A program made the position numbers and the translations under genes. Below, in pieces: positions 45,041 through 54,469 of a stretch of 64,000 nucleotides of DNA (positions are counted from its first letter, which is position 1; the number at the start of each line of letters is the position of its first letter). The notes beneath the pieces are model-generated. The model ran no database searches and was not told where the DNA came from. It saw only the letters and a program-made list of their open reading frames with translations. The DNA is from an uncultured Christensenellaceae bacterium (GTDB lineage: Bacteria; Bacillota; Clostridia; Christensenellales; Borkfalkiaceae). The stretch is taken from positions 97,540 through 161,539 of the forward strand of contig CAJULO010000003.1 in assembly GCA_910586945.1 (NCBI GenBank), given 5' to 3'.

Positions 45041-46813
45041 TTAAATTTTTGTATCAATAAGACCACAATACGCATCAACAGGACTAACACCTTTAAATTG
45101 AGATTTACCCATCATTTTTTCAACTAAGCATTCAAGTGTATCTTTTTTAGCATCATAGCAGTTGATATAGGTGCGTACTTGTGGAACATCTGCCAAATGG
45201 AAAGGACATTGTACTGAAACAAAAATTGTTGGCACTTCATAAATGTAGAATGGAATATCAGGAGTACCTTTACTTGCTGGCCAAACAAGACGTTGTACTA
45301 CAGCTCCACTATTTGAGTTTGCTATATTGATAATTAAATCATAATTGTCTGTAAGGTCAGTAATTGGTCTTTTTTGTGCATAAACATTCATAATAGCAGC
45401 AAGTCTTTCATTTTCTGGCAACTTCATAATTTTTTCTTCTGCAGATTCCCAAATAGAAACTGCAAAACCTTGTGCTTCAAGTAAAGCTTTCATTGTTTGT
45501 ACTGGGTTTTCTTTACTGCCTATAAGTGCCCCAAATCCGCCTTTAATACCACTAACATCTACAAGTAACACTCTTTTATATTTTGTTGGAGTAATTGGCC
45601 AAATATTTTGTTTATCTTTTACAAGAGTAATTGCATTATCAGCAACTTTTCTAAAAATTGCTTTATTTTCAGGTAACCCGATTCTCTTCATTGCTTCTTC
45701 TTTTGGCAACATAATTGCATTTTTTGCTTTTTTATGCAAGCCAAGCTTTGCTTTTAAGCCTAAAATTCTTCTCAATGCATCATGCAATCTTTCATTCGTA
45801 ATTACGCCTTTTTTATAACCTTCCATCATATATCCAAAATCTTCATCTGGGTCATTGAAGAATAAGAATAAGTCGCAACCAGCGGCAATTGATGTTGGAA
45901 GTGCATCACTTCTCTTCATGGATGCTGTCATAGGTATCATATGACTAGCATCTGTTACAACAAGACCATTAAAACCAAGTTGACCACGTAATAAATCAGT
46001 AATCAATTCTTTTGAAAGTGTTGCTGGTAATAAGTCTTCATCTCTTAAAGCTGGATTAAATTTTTTGCTGTATGCTGGCATATGAATATGACCTGCCATA
46101 AGTGAAGGAAGTCCAGCATCAATAAGTCCTTTATATACTTTACCAAAAGTTTTATCCCATTCTTCACATGAGAAAGAGTTTACGCTATAAGAAAGATGTT
46201 GGTCTCTTTCATCTACACCGTCCCCTGGAAAGTGTTTTGCTCCTGGTAAAATACCATTTTCCATAGCACCTTTCATATATTCTAAAGCAAATTCAAGTAC
46301 CATATCTGGATTTTCACTATAAGCACGCGTAGAAATGATTGGATTTCTCCAATTATAATTGATATCTACTACTGGTGCAAATGACCAGTTACAGCCAATT
46401 GCAGAAGCTTCATATCCGCCAACTCTACCCATTTCGTAAGCATATTTTTTATTTTGTGTTGCTGCAAGTTTTACTTGTGCTCCCACTTCAGTACCATCTC
46501 TACAAGCACCATTACCACCTGATTCTGTGTTCGCTGCTATAAGCAAAGGAATTTTACTTTTCGTTTGTAATATATAGTTTTGGTCATATACTTCACTAGC
46601 ACTTGCAGGATTGTAACGCACTCCACCAATATGATATTTTTGTACCATTTCTGTCAAATATGCTTCGTCACGACTTGAACCCATATTTACAAATAATTGC
46701 CCAATTTTTTCTTCAAGTGACATATTTGCAATAGTATTTTCTACCCAATCAATTGCTTCTTTCTCTAAATTATAAGGTTTTTTTGTTAAATCAACTAAAG
46801 TTCTTTTGCTCAT
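45041..46813 (-). CDS. Glycoside hydrolase family 3, beta-N-acetylhexosaminidase-like
   Basis: The 590-residue cytoplasmic protein (no signal peptide) has a GH3 N-terminal barrel. KHFPGDG is at 193-199, followed by D204-Q-H206, the Asp/His acid-base dyad of NagZ-type hexosaminidases. The nucleophile D288 is in GLVVTDASHM. A smaller alpha/beta domain fills the C-terminal third. The usual KHFPGHG has Asp in place of the second His. It is the last gene of the glucuronate operon, so it may split an imported glycoside whose other sugar is a uronic acid; that substrate is inference. Confidence 0.88.
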   Translation of the reverse strand: MSKRTLVDLTKKPYNLEKEAIDWVENTIANMSLEEKIGQLFVNMGSSRDEAYLTEMVQKYHIGGVRYNPASASEVYDQNYILQTKSKIPLLIAANTESGGNGACRDGTEVGAQVKLAATQNKKYAYEMGRVGGYEASAIGCNWSFAPVVDINYNWRNPIISTRAYSENPDMVLEFALEYMKGAMENGILPGAKHFPGDGVDERDQHLSYSVNSFSCEEWDKTFGKVYKGLIDAGLPSLMAGHIHMPAYSKKFNPALRDEDLLPATLSKELITDLLRGQLGFNGLVVTDASHMIPMTASMKRSDALPTSIAAGCDLFLFFNDPDEDFGYMMEGYKKGVITNERLHDALRRILGLKAKLGLHKKAKNAIMLPKEEAMKRIGLPENKAIFRKVADNAITLVKDKQNIWPITPTKYKRVLLVDVSGIKGGFGALIGSKENPVQTMKALLEAQGFAVSIWESAEEKIMKLPENERLAAIMNVYAQKRPITDLTDNYDLIINIANSNSGAVVQRLVWPASKGTPDIPFYIYEVPTIFVSVQCPFHLADVPQVRTYINCYDAKKDTLECLVEKMMGKSQFKGVSPVDAYCGLIDTKI

Positions 46814-46830
46814 ATATAAAGCTCCTAATT

Positions 46831-47622
46831 TTATTTTTCTAAATTACTATAAAATTCATCAATAAATTGTTGTTGCATAGATGCATATTGTCCAGATAAT
46901 ATTTTTGACAACACATCATTACGCAGTCTATCCCATGAAAATTTTTCCCTTCCAACTAAAATTGGATAAAAATTCACTTGATTGGCTAGTGCAGCATCCA
47001 AATCTCCAGGAGAATCACCTAACATAAAGATATAATTTCTATCAACTCCCATTGCAATTTGACTTGCAATAATTTCCTCTTTTTTACCTTTATCTTGACA
47101 ACAAACTTCATCAACATATTCCATAAGTCCATGTCTAGTCCACTCTTCCTCGACTGCTTCTGCATTTGCTGAGCTAACTATTACAACTTTAGCATATGCA
47201 TGTAAAGCTTTTAGTCCTTCTAAAGCACCATCAAAAGCTTTATCTTTACCAGTCATGGCTTTAATTGTACTATTTACTTGTAATGACCATTCTAATGCTT
47301 TTTTTAAGTCTTCATATCCTGTCTTTTCAATTTCTTTTGCAAGAGAGTTATTGGATAACTCTCTTGCAGTTGTTGCCCATTTATAAAAATTTTCAACATT
47401 AGGATAACCAATTTCTCTTAAACAAATTTGTAATGTTGTAAATCGATTTAATCCACGCGTTCTTGAGTATAAATTTACTTTATTCCAAAGTTCCAAAAAA
47501 GCTTTTTCATTTTCTATATTAAATATTTTGACTGCAACAGGTCCAAAACATAGTTCATGTTTATAAGTCATTGTATCCATTGCACATCCGTCTGAGTCTA
47601 CACAAAAAACAAATTTCTTCAT
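46831..47622 (-). CDS. HAD-superfamily hydrolase
   Basis: The 263-residue protein has motif I CVDSDGCAMDTM (Asp-x-Asp), a large cap, motif II VIVSSANAEAVEEEW and motifs III/IV with CQDKGKKEEI and IFMLGDSPGDLDAAL. HAD motifs support a phosphatase. Its cap differs from the Gph-like enzyme at 44.2 kb. The position between the GPH transporter and the GH3 gene suggests it removes phosphate from a sugar of this pathway, but the substrate is unknown. Confidence 0.8.
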   Translation of the reverse strand: MKKFVFCVDSDGCAMDTMTYKHELCFGPVAVKIFNIENEKAFLELWNKVNLYSRTRGLNRFTTLQICLREIGYPNVENFYKWATTARELSNNSLAKEIEKTGYEDLKKALEWSLQVNSTIKAMTGKDKAFDGALEGLKALHAYAKVVIVSSANAEAVEEEWTRHGLMEYVDEVCCQDKGKKEEIIASQIAMGVDRNYIFMLGDSPGDLDAALANQVNFYPILVGREKFSWDRLRNDVLSKILSGQYASMQQQFIDEFYSNLEK

Positions 47623-47642
47623 AGTATGATTATCCTTTTTAT

Positions 47643-49346
47643 CTAGTTCTTATCGTTATTTCTATTATTTTCATCATAATCTCTAAGTTGTTGTCTTAAG
47701 TCATTACTATCTGTATGATTTATGTTATTATTTCTATTATTCTCAATATGATTCTTATTTAAAATTTCTTCATTTTGAATAAGTTCACCAGCTTCAAGAC
47801 TTACTGCTTCTTCCATACTCATCGGGTCCGCTGAAAAGTTAGCTGCATTATCATTTGCCATTTTTGCTCTTCTTTCATGCAAGATTTGGGCATTTTGTTC
47901 TACAACTTTTTTACCAAGTGGATACAAGAATAAGAAAATTAAACCAATTGCAATAAATACAATTGCAGAACCTAGGTTTACTGTATTGTAAATAGCATTT
48001 GCTGTGTGGAAGTTATTTTCAATAGGGTTATCAATAAGTTCGCCTGTTGTTGTATCTTTAATTTTACTTACCCAACCAACAGCAGCTAAAGCAACCCCAC
48101 CAAGTTGTGCTGAAAGACCTTGTGAAAATTTACGAACAAATGAATACATACCATATACAGGAGCATCTTCACGAACATTATTTTTCACTTCCATATCGTC
48201 AATAATATCATTGATAAAGGCAAATGTAATAGCTGTCATAGCACCTGCAAAAATATATGGTACTAATGAAACAAAAAGATATGCCCAAATACTTTTTCTT
48301 AAAATGAAACCAAATGCAAATACTAAAGCATATGCAATACCTGCACCTAAACAAGACCAAATGGTAACTGTCTTTTTACCAAATTTCTTTACAAGTTGAA
48401 GAGTAACTGGTGTTACCAATACAATAATTGCAATGGAACTAATAACTTGATAATAATTTGCAAATACAGCACTTTTTTTCCCGAATAAACCACTTTGATA
48501 AAAAGCTACTCTATAGAGATAATTATTGAGTGATTGTACACTCAATTGCGCCACTACTTGAATGACTGTTGCAATTGCAAGAATAATAAATGCTTTTGAT
48601 GTAAAAATATTTTTTAATGATTTTAAAAGTGATGGACGAGGACCTGTGTGTTGATTTAAATCCACTCTCTCTGTACATAAGAAGTAACATGCAAGATAAA
48701 TACCAACAGCAACAATAGATAAAATACCAGTAACTAGCATGATAAAACCACCATTTAAGTTACCATTATCTTTATAATAATATTTTTGGAAGAACATAGG
48801 AATACATCCCAATATGAGTCCAGCTACAGTTGGTCCAATACCACGCCAAGCTGAAAGTTGTGCTCTATTTTGTGGACTTGTAACCATTGCTGATGCCATT
48901 GAACCATAAGGAATATTAATTCCTGTATAAAATACGGAGTTAAATAAGATGTAAGTAATAATTACATATACCCATTTTACCCATTCGACAGCACCTGCCA
49001 TGTATGATTGATACATTAAAAAACTTGAAAGTGCTGTTGGACCTGCAAGCCATAATACCCACGGTTTAAATTTACCAGCTTTTGTTCCTTTAAAGCGGTC
49101 TACTATACGCCCCATACCAATATCAGTAAAAGCATCTAAAAATTTAATAACCATCATCATCGTCCCTACAAGCGCTGGATTCAAGCCCAAAGCATCGTAG
49201 TAGAACATGGTTAAAAAGAAGTTCATCCCTAAAAATAGAAAACAGTTTGCCATGTCACCAAACATGTAGCCGAATTTATCTTGTAAACCAAAAGGTTTCA
49301 CTTTTTTTCCCTCAAGACTGGTTTGAGGAGTTGTAGAATTTGTCAT
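47643..49346 (-). CDS. GPH-family (glycoside-pentoside-hexuronide) sugar:cation symporter
   Basis: The 567-residue membrane protein has about twelve helices. The GPH/melibiose-carrier pattern is GYMFGDMANCFLF, DAFTDIGMGRIVDR, KFKPWVLWLAGP and FYTGINIPYGSMASAM. It probably imports a hexuronide or glucuronate with H+ or Na+. About 95 residues beyond the last helix form a hydrophilic, Asn-rich tail containing ENNRNN twice, longer than in usual family members of about 450 residues. It is in the middle of the glucuronate operon. Confidence 0.9.
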   Translation of the reverse strand: MTNSTTPQTSLEGKKVKPFGLQDKFGYMFGDMANCFLFLGMNFFLTMFYYDALGLNPALVGTMMMVIKFLDAFTDIGMGRIVDRFKGTKAGKFKPWVLWLAGPTALSSFLMYQSYMAGAVEWVKWVYVIITYILFNSVFYTGINIPYGSMASAMVTSPQNRAQLSAWRGIGPTVAGLILGCIPMFFQKYYYKDNGNLNGGFIMLVTGILSIVAVGIYLACYFLCTERVDLNQHTGPRPSLLKSLKNIFTSKAFIILAIATVIQVVAQLSVQSLNNYLYRVAFYQSGLFGKKSAVFANYYQVISSIAIIVLVTPVTLQLVKKFGKKTVTIWSCLGAGIAYALVFAFGFILRKSIWAYLFVSLVPYIFAGAMTAITFAFINDIIDDMEVKNNVREDAPVYGMYSFVRKFSQGLSAQLGGVALAAVGWVSKIKDTTTGELIDNPIENNFHTANAIYNTVNLGSAIVFIAIGLIFLFLYPLGKKVVEQNAQILHERRAKMANDNAANFSADPMSMEEAVSLEAGELIQNEEILNKNHIENNRNNNINHTDSNDLRQQLRDYDENNRNNDKN

Positions 49347-49362
49347 AAAATTCTCCTAACAA

Positions 49363-50013
49363 TTATTTTTTTCGAATTTCCTTCAATTTGTCTATATATT
49401 GTTTAGCCATTTTTGTTACTGCATCAAAGTCACCAACTTCTGCTGGTTTTAAAAGATTGCCTCCTACACCTACTGCTACTACTCCCGCATTGAACCATTC
49501 TGCCATATTTTCAAGACTAACACCGCCTGTTGGCATAATATTAGCTTGTGGCAATGGTGCTTTAATAGCTTTAATAATGTCACTTCCGTAAGCACTACCA
49601 GGAAATAATTTAATAATGTCAACACCGCTTTTCAATGCAGTTTGCATTTCAGTAATCGTCATACAACCTGGAGAATATGGTACTTGATACAAATTGCAAA
49701 GTTCTGCAATTTCTCTATCAAAAGCTGGACTAACTATAAAACTAGCCCCTGCCATGATTGCAATTCTAGCAGTAACAATATCTAGTACTGTTCCTGCTCC
49801 AACAATGACACTTGCATCATTTTTATAATGATTCGCAATTTCAGCAATAATTTGGTCTGCCTGTGGTACTGTAAAAGTAACTTCTATTCCTTTTATACCA
49901 CCTTTTATCAATGCATGTGCCGCTTTTATCGCTTCTGTTTTATCTTTTCCGCGAACTACGGCTATTACACCTGCATCAACCAACTTTTCAACTGTCTTTA
50001 CCTTTTTTAACAT
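49363..50013 (-). CDS. eda: 2-keto-3-deoxy-6-phosphogluconate aldolase
   Basis: The 216-residue class I aldolase has GIEVTFTVPQA with the catalytic Glu, VGAGTVLD, FIVSPAFD and the Schiff-base Lys in DIIKLFPGSAYG. MPTGGVSLENM follows. It splits KDPG to pyruvate and glyceraldehyde-3-phosphate, the last step of glucuronate breakdown. The kinase that makes KDPG (KdgK) is not in this operon. Length is normal. Confidence 0.95.
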   Translation of the reverse strand: MLKKVKTVEKLVDAGVIAVVRGKDKTEAIKAAHALIKGGIKGIEVTFTVPQADQIIAEIANHYKNDASVIVGAGTVLDIVTARIAIMAGASFIVSPAFDREIAELCNLYQVPYSPGCMTITEMQTALKSGVDIIKLFPGSAYGSDIIKAIKAPLPQANIMPTGGVSLENMAEWFNAGVVAVGVGGNLLKPAEVGDFDAVTKMAKQYIDKLKEIRKK

Positions 50014-50038
50014 ATTTTCTCCTTTATTCTTTCTCTAC

Positions 50039-51448
50039 TTACAATGAAAAATATTCTTTCGCGTTATAATAACAAATATTACTTATTATTTTACCAAGAT
50101 ATTCTTCATCTTCTGGCAATCTACCAGCTTCAACCCATTCACCAACAAGTCCACATAGAACGCGTCTAAAATACTCATGGCGTGTATAAGATAACAAACT
50201 ACGCGAATCTGTAAGCATCCCTACAAAATTACCAAATAAGCTTTGACTTGCTAATATGGTCATCTGTTCACGCATTCCGTGATAACTGTCACTAAACCAC
50301 CAAGCAGAACCGAGTTGTATGCGTTGCTTTACTTCTCCTTGAAAGCTTTGCATTAGCGTTGCTAGTACCAATAAATCATTTGGATTGAGTGTATACCAGA
50401 TAGATTTTGGAAAGGCATTTATTTCTTGTGCATAACTATATAATTTTAATAATTCCCGTCCAAGGCTTGCTTGATCACCCACAGAGTCAAATCCCGCATC
50501 GACACCTATCTTTTTAAAATTTACTGCACTTGCATTTCTAAATACATTCATATGCATTTGCATGGTCATATTGAAGTGTTTATAGAGCTTCATAAAGAAA
50601 ATTTGCATAAAAGATAAATATAGTACTGCATCTTCATCAGTAATTACTTTTCCTGCCATTTTATTTGCAAAAATTATTTCAATATCTCTAGGTTTATATT
50701 GTGTAAAATGAAAGGTATTTAAACCGTGGTCGGCAATAAAACAACCAACATTTTTAAAATATCCAACACGCTCTTCAAGTGCTCTTTGGAATGCCTTTAA
50801 TCCATCAATTTTAAATCCTACTACCTTTTCAAGTGTATGCACATACTCTAAAAAATTTTCATTTTGTATTTGCATTGCTCTATCTGGTCTAAAAGTTGGA
50901 TATACTTTAAATGTATTTTTTCCCTCTTCTGCCTGTAATAGCTTATGATATTTTAAGTCATCCGCTGGGTCATCTGTTGTTGCAACAGCTACAACATTCA
51001 TTTTTTTCAATAAATTTCTTGCTCTATATTCTTCAGTTGCAAGAAGTGCATTTGCTTTTTCCCAAATTGCCTTTGCATTTTTTTCGGTAATAAGCATATC
51101 AATGCCAAAATATCTTTTTAATTCTAGATGACTCCATTCATAAATTGGATTTCCTATTGCTTTCTCTAAAGTTTTTACAAATGCTAAAAATTTTTGATAA
51201 TCATCTCCATTACCAGAGATTAAATTTTCATCTACACCGTTTGCACGCATCAAACGCCACTTGTAATGGTCTCCAGCCCCATCACTATTTAACCAAATTT
51301 TTGTCAAGTTTTCATATTGTCTATTTTCATAAACATCTTTTGCACTTAAATGGCAGTGATAGTCAATTATGGGCTGTTTTTTTGCATAAGTATGATAGAG
51401 TTTTTTACTCCATTCATTGTTTAATAAAAAATCATCATTTAAAAACAT
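50039..51448 (-). CDS. uxaC: Glucuronate isomerase
   Basis: The 469-residue protein has the UxaC pattern: PIIDYHCHLSAKDVYENR with the metal-binding HCH, WRLMRANGVDE, ATTDDPADDLKYH, FRPDRAMQIQN, MQMHMNVFRN, a middle DAGFDSVGD, and the late GMLTDSRSLLSYTRHEYFRRVLC. It converts D-glucuronate to D-fructuronate (or galacturonate to tagaturonate). UxuA/UxuB neighbours show the glucuronate branch. It starts 50 bases after uxuA. Confidence 0.96.
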   Translation of the reverse strand: MFLNDDFLLNNEWSKKLYHTYAKKQPIIDYHCHLSAKDVYENRQYENLTKIWLNSDGAGDHYKWRLMRANGVDENLISGNGDDYQKFLAFVKTLEKAIGNPIYEWSHLELKRYFGIDMLITEKNAKAIWEKANALLATEEYRARNLLKKMNVVAVATTDDPADDLKYHKLLQAEEGKNTFKVYPTFRPDRAMQIQNENFLEYVHTLEKVVGFKIDGLKAFQRALEERVGYFKNVGCFIADHGLNTFHFTQYKPRDIEIIFANKMAGKVITDEDAVLYLSFMQIFFMKLYKHFNMTMQMHMNVFRNASAVNFKKIGVDAGFDSVGDQASLGRELLKLYSYAQEINAFPKSIWYTLNPNDLLVLATLMQSFQGEVKQRIQLGSAWWFSDSYHGMREQMTILASQSLFGNFVGMLTDSRSLLSYTRHEYFRRVLCGLVGEWVEAGRLPEDEEYLGKIISNICYYNAKEYFSL

Positions 51449-51498
51449 CTTTACTTCCTCTTATAGTGTTGCTATACACATTTTACAAACTCTCATTC

Positions 51499-52584
51499 TT
51501 ATTTTTTATTTTGCTTTTCAAGTGCTTCCCATAAACCATTTAAATATGTCAAGCCTAATGCACGGTCATAAAGTCCATATCCTGGACGCCCTGTTTCTCC
51601 CCAAATCATACGACCATGGTCTGGACGAATAAATCCATTAAAACCATTATCATGTAAAGCTTTCATAATTTTATACATATCTAATGAACCTTCGCTAGAT
51701 AAATGTTGTGCTTCATAAAAATCTTTGTCAGCCTTTTCTTCGTTGATAAATTTGATATTGCGTACATGTGCAAAATGAATTCTACCACGTTTTGTAAACT
51801 CTTCCAAAATATCATAGACATTATTTTTTGGATCTTCTGCAATACTACCAGCACATAAAGTAATACCATTACATGGACTATCTACAACTTTACACAACCA
51901 ATCTAAATCTTCACGATTTTTAATAATTCTTGGCAAACCAAATATTGAGTATGGAGGGTCATCTGGATGCACTGCCATTTTCATACCCACTTCTTCACAT
52001 GTTGGAATGATTGCTTTTAAAAAGTATTTGTAATTTTCTCTCAACTTTTTATCATCTACATCTTTATATGCCTCAAAAAGCTCTTTTACTTTTGCTAGGC
52101 GTTCAGGTTCCCAACCTGGTAGAGTATAACCAGAACTTCTTTCTTCCACTTCTTTAATAATATCTTGAGGGTCTTTATCAATACCTTCCTTTTCAAAGAC
52201 AAGTGTTGTAGAACCATCTGGCAATTTATATTCTAAATCTGTTTTAATCCAATCAAAAACAGGCATAAAATTATAACAAATAACTTCTACGCCAAACTCT
52301 GCTAAGTTGCGGATTGTTTGTTTATAATTTTCAATATATTTATCACGCGTTGGCAAACCAATCTTAATATCATCGTGTACATTTACACTTTCAATTACCT
52401 TTAAAGTTAGACCGGCTGCTTCCACTTCATCCACTAAAGCTTTGATTTTATCTTTTGGCCACACTTCGCCTACAGGAATATCAAATAGAGTCCCTACAAT
52501 TCCCTTACACCCTGGAATTTGTTTGATATCCTTTAATTTGATTTTATCAAACTTACTACCATACCATCTAAAAGTCATTTCCAT
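51499..52584 (-). CDS. uxuA: Mannonate dehydratase
   Basis: The 361-residue TIM-barrel protein begins MTFRWYGSKFDKIKLKDIKQ. It contains CYNFMPVFDWIKTDL, KMAVHPDDPPYSIFGLPRI, GITLCAGSI, IHFAHVRNI and FIRPDHGRMIWGE, all UxuA hallmarks with metal-binding Cys/His. It dehydrates D-mannonate to 2-keto-3-deoxygluconate. It sits between uxuB and uxaC. Confidence 0.96.
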   Translation of the reverse strand: MEMTFRWYGSKFDKIKLKDIKQIPGCKGIVGTLFDIPVGEVWPKDKIKALVDEVEAAGLTLKVIESVNVHDDIKIGLPTRDKYIENYKQTIRNLAEFGVEVICYNFMPVFDWIKTDLEYKLPDGSTTLVFEKEGIDKDPQDIIKEVEERSSGYTLPGWEPERLAKVKELFEAYKDVDDKKLRENYKYFLKAIIPTCEEVGMKMAVHPDDPPYSIFGLPRIIKNREDLDWLCKVVDSPCNGITLCAGSIAEDPKNNVYDILEEFTKRGRIHFAHVRNIKFINEEKADKDFYEAQHLSSEGSLDMYKIMKALHDNGFNGFIRPDHGRMIWGETGRPGYGLYDRALGLTYLNGLWEALEKQNKK

Positions 52585-52604
52585 ATTTATATTCTCCTCT
52601 ATTC

Positions 52605-54230
52605 TTAAGCATTCAATAGTTTGTGTAAAGTTGTAGCAACCGCTCCTTCCTTTTGTATGAGCATTACAAAAATTTCTTCTACCTTTTCTGCAATACCTGC
52701 TTCGTAAAGGTCGACACCAAAAATTTGTTTATTGCTTAAAATTGGTTGTAAATGTTTGTGTACATCAATTTTATCTCCTAGTTTGATATCTTTCACATTA
52801 GGATATAAAACATTATATAATGGGTCTGGTGAAGGTGTAAATGCCTTTCCAGCATCATCAATAGCCATAAGATATCTACACCAAGATGCGATAACATATG
52901 GAATAAATACCAATGATTTTGTATCTAGTGTACTACTCTTCATATAAGACTTAATTGTTTCACCAAAACGAATTGCAAGTTTTTGTGAAGTATCTGTCGC
53001 TATTCTCTGTGGCATATCTGGAATATTTGGATTCATAAATCTCTTATAGATAACTTCATCAATAAACTGTTTTGGATTGATAATTTTAGGGTCTTCCACA
53101 ACAGGTAAACCTTCTTCATATCCGATTTTTTCAATTAACTTTAAGAGATCTGCATTTTTTGTTTCATCATAGATACTTGTATATCCTAATAGACAACCAT
53201 TTACAGCAAGTGCGGTATGCAATGGATTTAGACATGTTGTAACTTTCATAAGATCTGTTTTATTTACAGTCTCTCTATCTGCCATGAAAACTCCAAATGC
53301 CTTTTCTAGTGGAGGACGACCATTTGGAAAATCATCTTCAATAGCCCAATAATATATCTCTTCGGTATTTACAAATGCAGCAATTGGTGCCCCTCTTTCC
53401 AATTTAATAATATTCATTCCCTCAATACCATCTGCCTGCAATTTGTCTGCAATTGCTTGACTTGGTCCTGGGGTTATTCTATCAATCATGGAATAAGGAA
53501 AGGATACTTTTTTACTTTCAAAAATATAACTATAGAATGCTTGTGGTACAGATTTATTTTCTACCCAACCACGAATAATGACTTGTAATGATTCTTTAAG
53601 TCTATCTCCATTATGTGAAAAGTTATCTGTTGATAATAAAGCAATACCCTTACCACCTTTTTGAAAACGGCAATATAAAAAATACGCAAGTTGTGCAAGT
53701 GTGGAATTCAATTTTGCAATGTCTGCTCCTGCTTGAATATCCTCTTGAATATATGGCAATAAATTCCCTGCAATATCTTTTACTACATAACCTTTTTCAG
53801 TGATTGTAAGAGTAACAAATTGTAAACTATCATTTTCAAAAACATTTTGAAGAAATTTTAAATCTTGCAAATTACTCTTATTTAAGAATGATGCATGTGT
53901 TGTGGATGCAATAAGTTCTCTTGTAAAACTTCCATCTGCCATCATTACAACAGATAGGCTTTTATTATCATTTGGATGGTATACTTGTTCAATAAGTTCC
54001 TTTCCAAAACTTTCAACTAAGACAATTCCAGAATCCATTAAATTTTCATTTAATAAGTCTTGTGCAATTTTTGCATGAAAACATCTATAAAGATTTCCGC
54101 CACCAAAATGTATCCAACGAGGATGTTTTTCTGTTTCTGTTTTTAATGTGGTAGCATTGTAATTTGGTACAACAATATTCCTTTCCATAAAAGCTTTTTT
54201 GTCATCAATATAACATTCTGTAATTTTCAT
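52605..54230 (-). CDS. uxuB: Fructuronate reductase / mannitol dehydrogenase family
   Basis: The 541-residue protein has the long-chain mannitol dehydrogenase fold: IHFGGGNLYRCFHAK near the start, then LSTDNFSHNGDRL, FPYSMIDRITPGPS and CLNPLHTALAVNG with the catalytic Lys region following. It should reduce D-fructuronate to D-mannonate with NAD(H). It is the first gene of the operon, with a TTGACA-17-TATTAT promoter about 90 bases upstream. It is divergent from the choloylglycine-hydrolase gene. Confidence 0.93.
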   Translation of the reverse strand: MKITECYIDDKKAFMERNIVVPNYNATTLKTETEKHPRWIHFGGGNLYRCFHAKIAQDLLNENLMDSGIVLVESFGKELIEQVYHPNDNKSLSVVMMADGSFTRELIASTTHASFLNKSNLQDLKFLQNVFENDSLQFVTLTITEKGYVVKDIAGNLLPYIQEDIQAGADIAKLNSTLAQLAYFLYCRFQKGGKGIALLSTDNFSHNGDRLKESLQVIIRGWVENKSVPQAFYSYIFESKKVSFPYSMIDRITPGPSQAIADKLQADGIEGMNIIKLERGAPIAAFVNTEEIYYWAIEDDFPNGRPPLEKAFGVFMADRETVNKTDLMKVTTCLNPLHTALAVNGCLLGYTSIYDETKNADLLKLIEKIGYEEGLPVVEDPKIINPKQFIDEVIYKRFMNPNIPDMPQRIATDTSQKLAIRFGETIKSYMKSSTLDTKSLVFIPYVIASWCRYLMAIDDAGKAFTPSPDPLYNVLYPNVKDIKLGDKIDVHKHLQPILSNKQIFGVDLYEAGIAEKVEEIFVMLIQKEGAVATTLHKLLNA

Positions 54231-54292
54231 AAAGCATACTCCTATTCGTGCTGTCTATTATCAGTATTGCATAATAGCTAAAAAATATAATT

Positions 54293-54306
54293 TATATGTA
54301 CATATA
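54293..54306. promoter_or_regulatory. Candidate operator in the uxuB leader
   Basis: The perfect palindrome TATATGTACATATA lies about 10-25 bases downstream of the predicted uxuB transcription start, where a repressor would block elongation. No regulator gene is adjacent, so the binding protein is unknown; chance is possible in such AT-rich DNA. Confidence 0.35.
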
Positions 54307-54322
54307 TATTATTTCTACTTTT

Positions 54323-54351
54323 ATAATACTACTGTTTACTCTTAATGTCAA
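54323..54351 (-). promoter_or_regulatory. Promoter of the uxuB glucuronate operon
   Basis: On the minus strand TTGACA (54346-54351) and TATTAT (54323-54328) are spaced by 17 bases, close to consensus. Confidence 0.82.
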
Positions 54352-54406
54352 GACCTAAAATTAAAAAATAATTTTTATTTATAAAATTATAATTATTAGC
54401 TATGTC

Positions 54407-54435
54407 TTGCATTTTATTGCTAAAAGACATATACT
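54407..54435 (+). promoter_or_regulatory. Promoter of the choloylglycine-hydrolase gene
   Basis: TTGCAT (54407-54412) and TATACT (54430-54435) are spaced by 17 bases. The ribosome site AAGGAG (54453-54458) and ATG at 54470 follow. Confidence 0.75.
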
Positions 54436-54469
54436 AAGCATATATTTTATTTAAGGAGTTAAAAATTAT

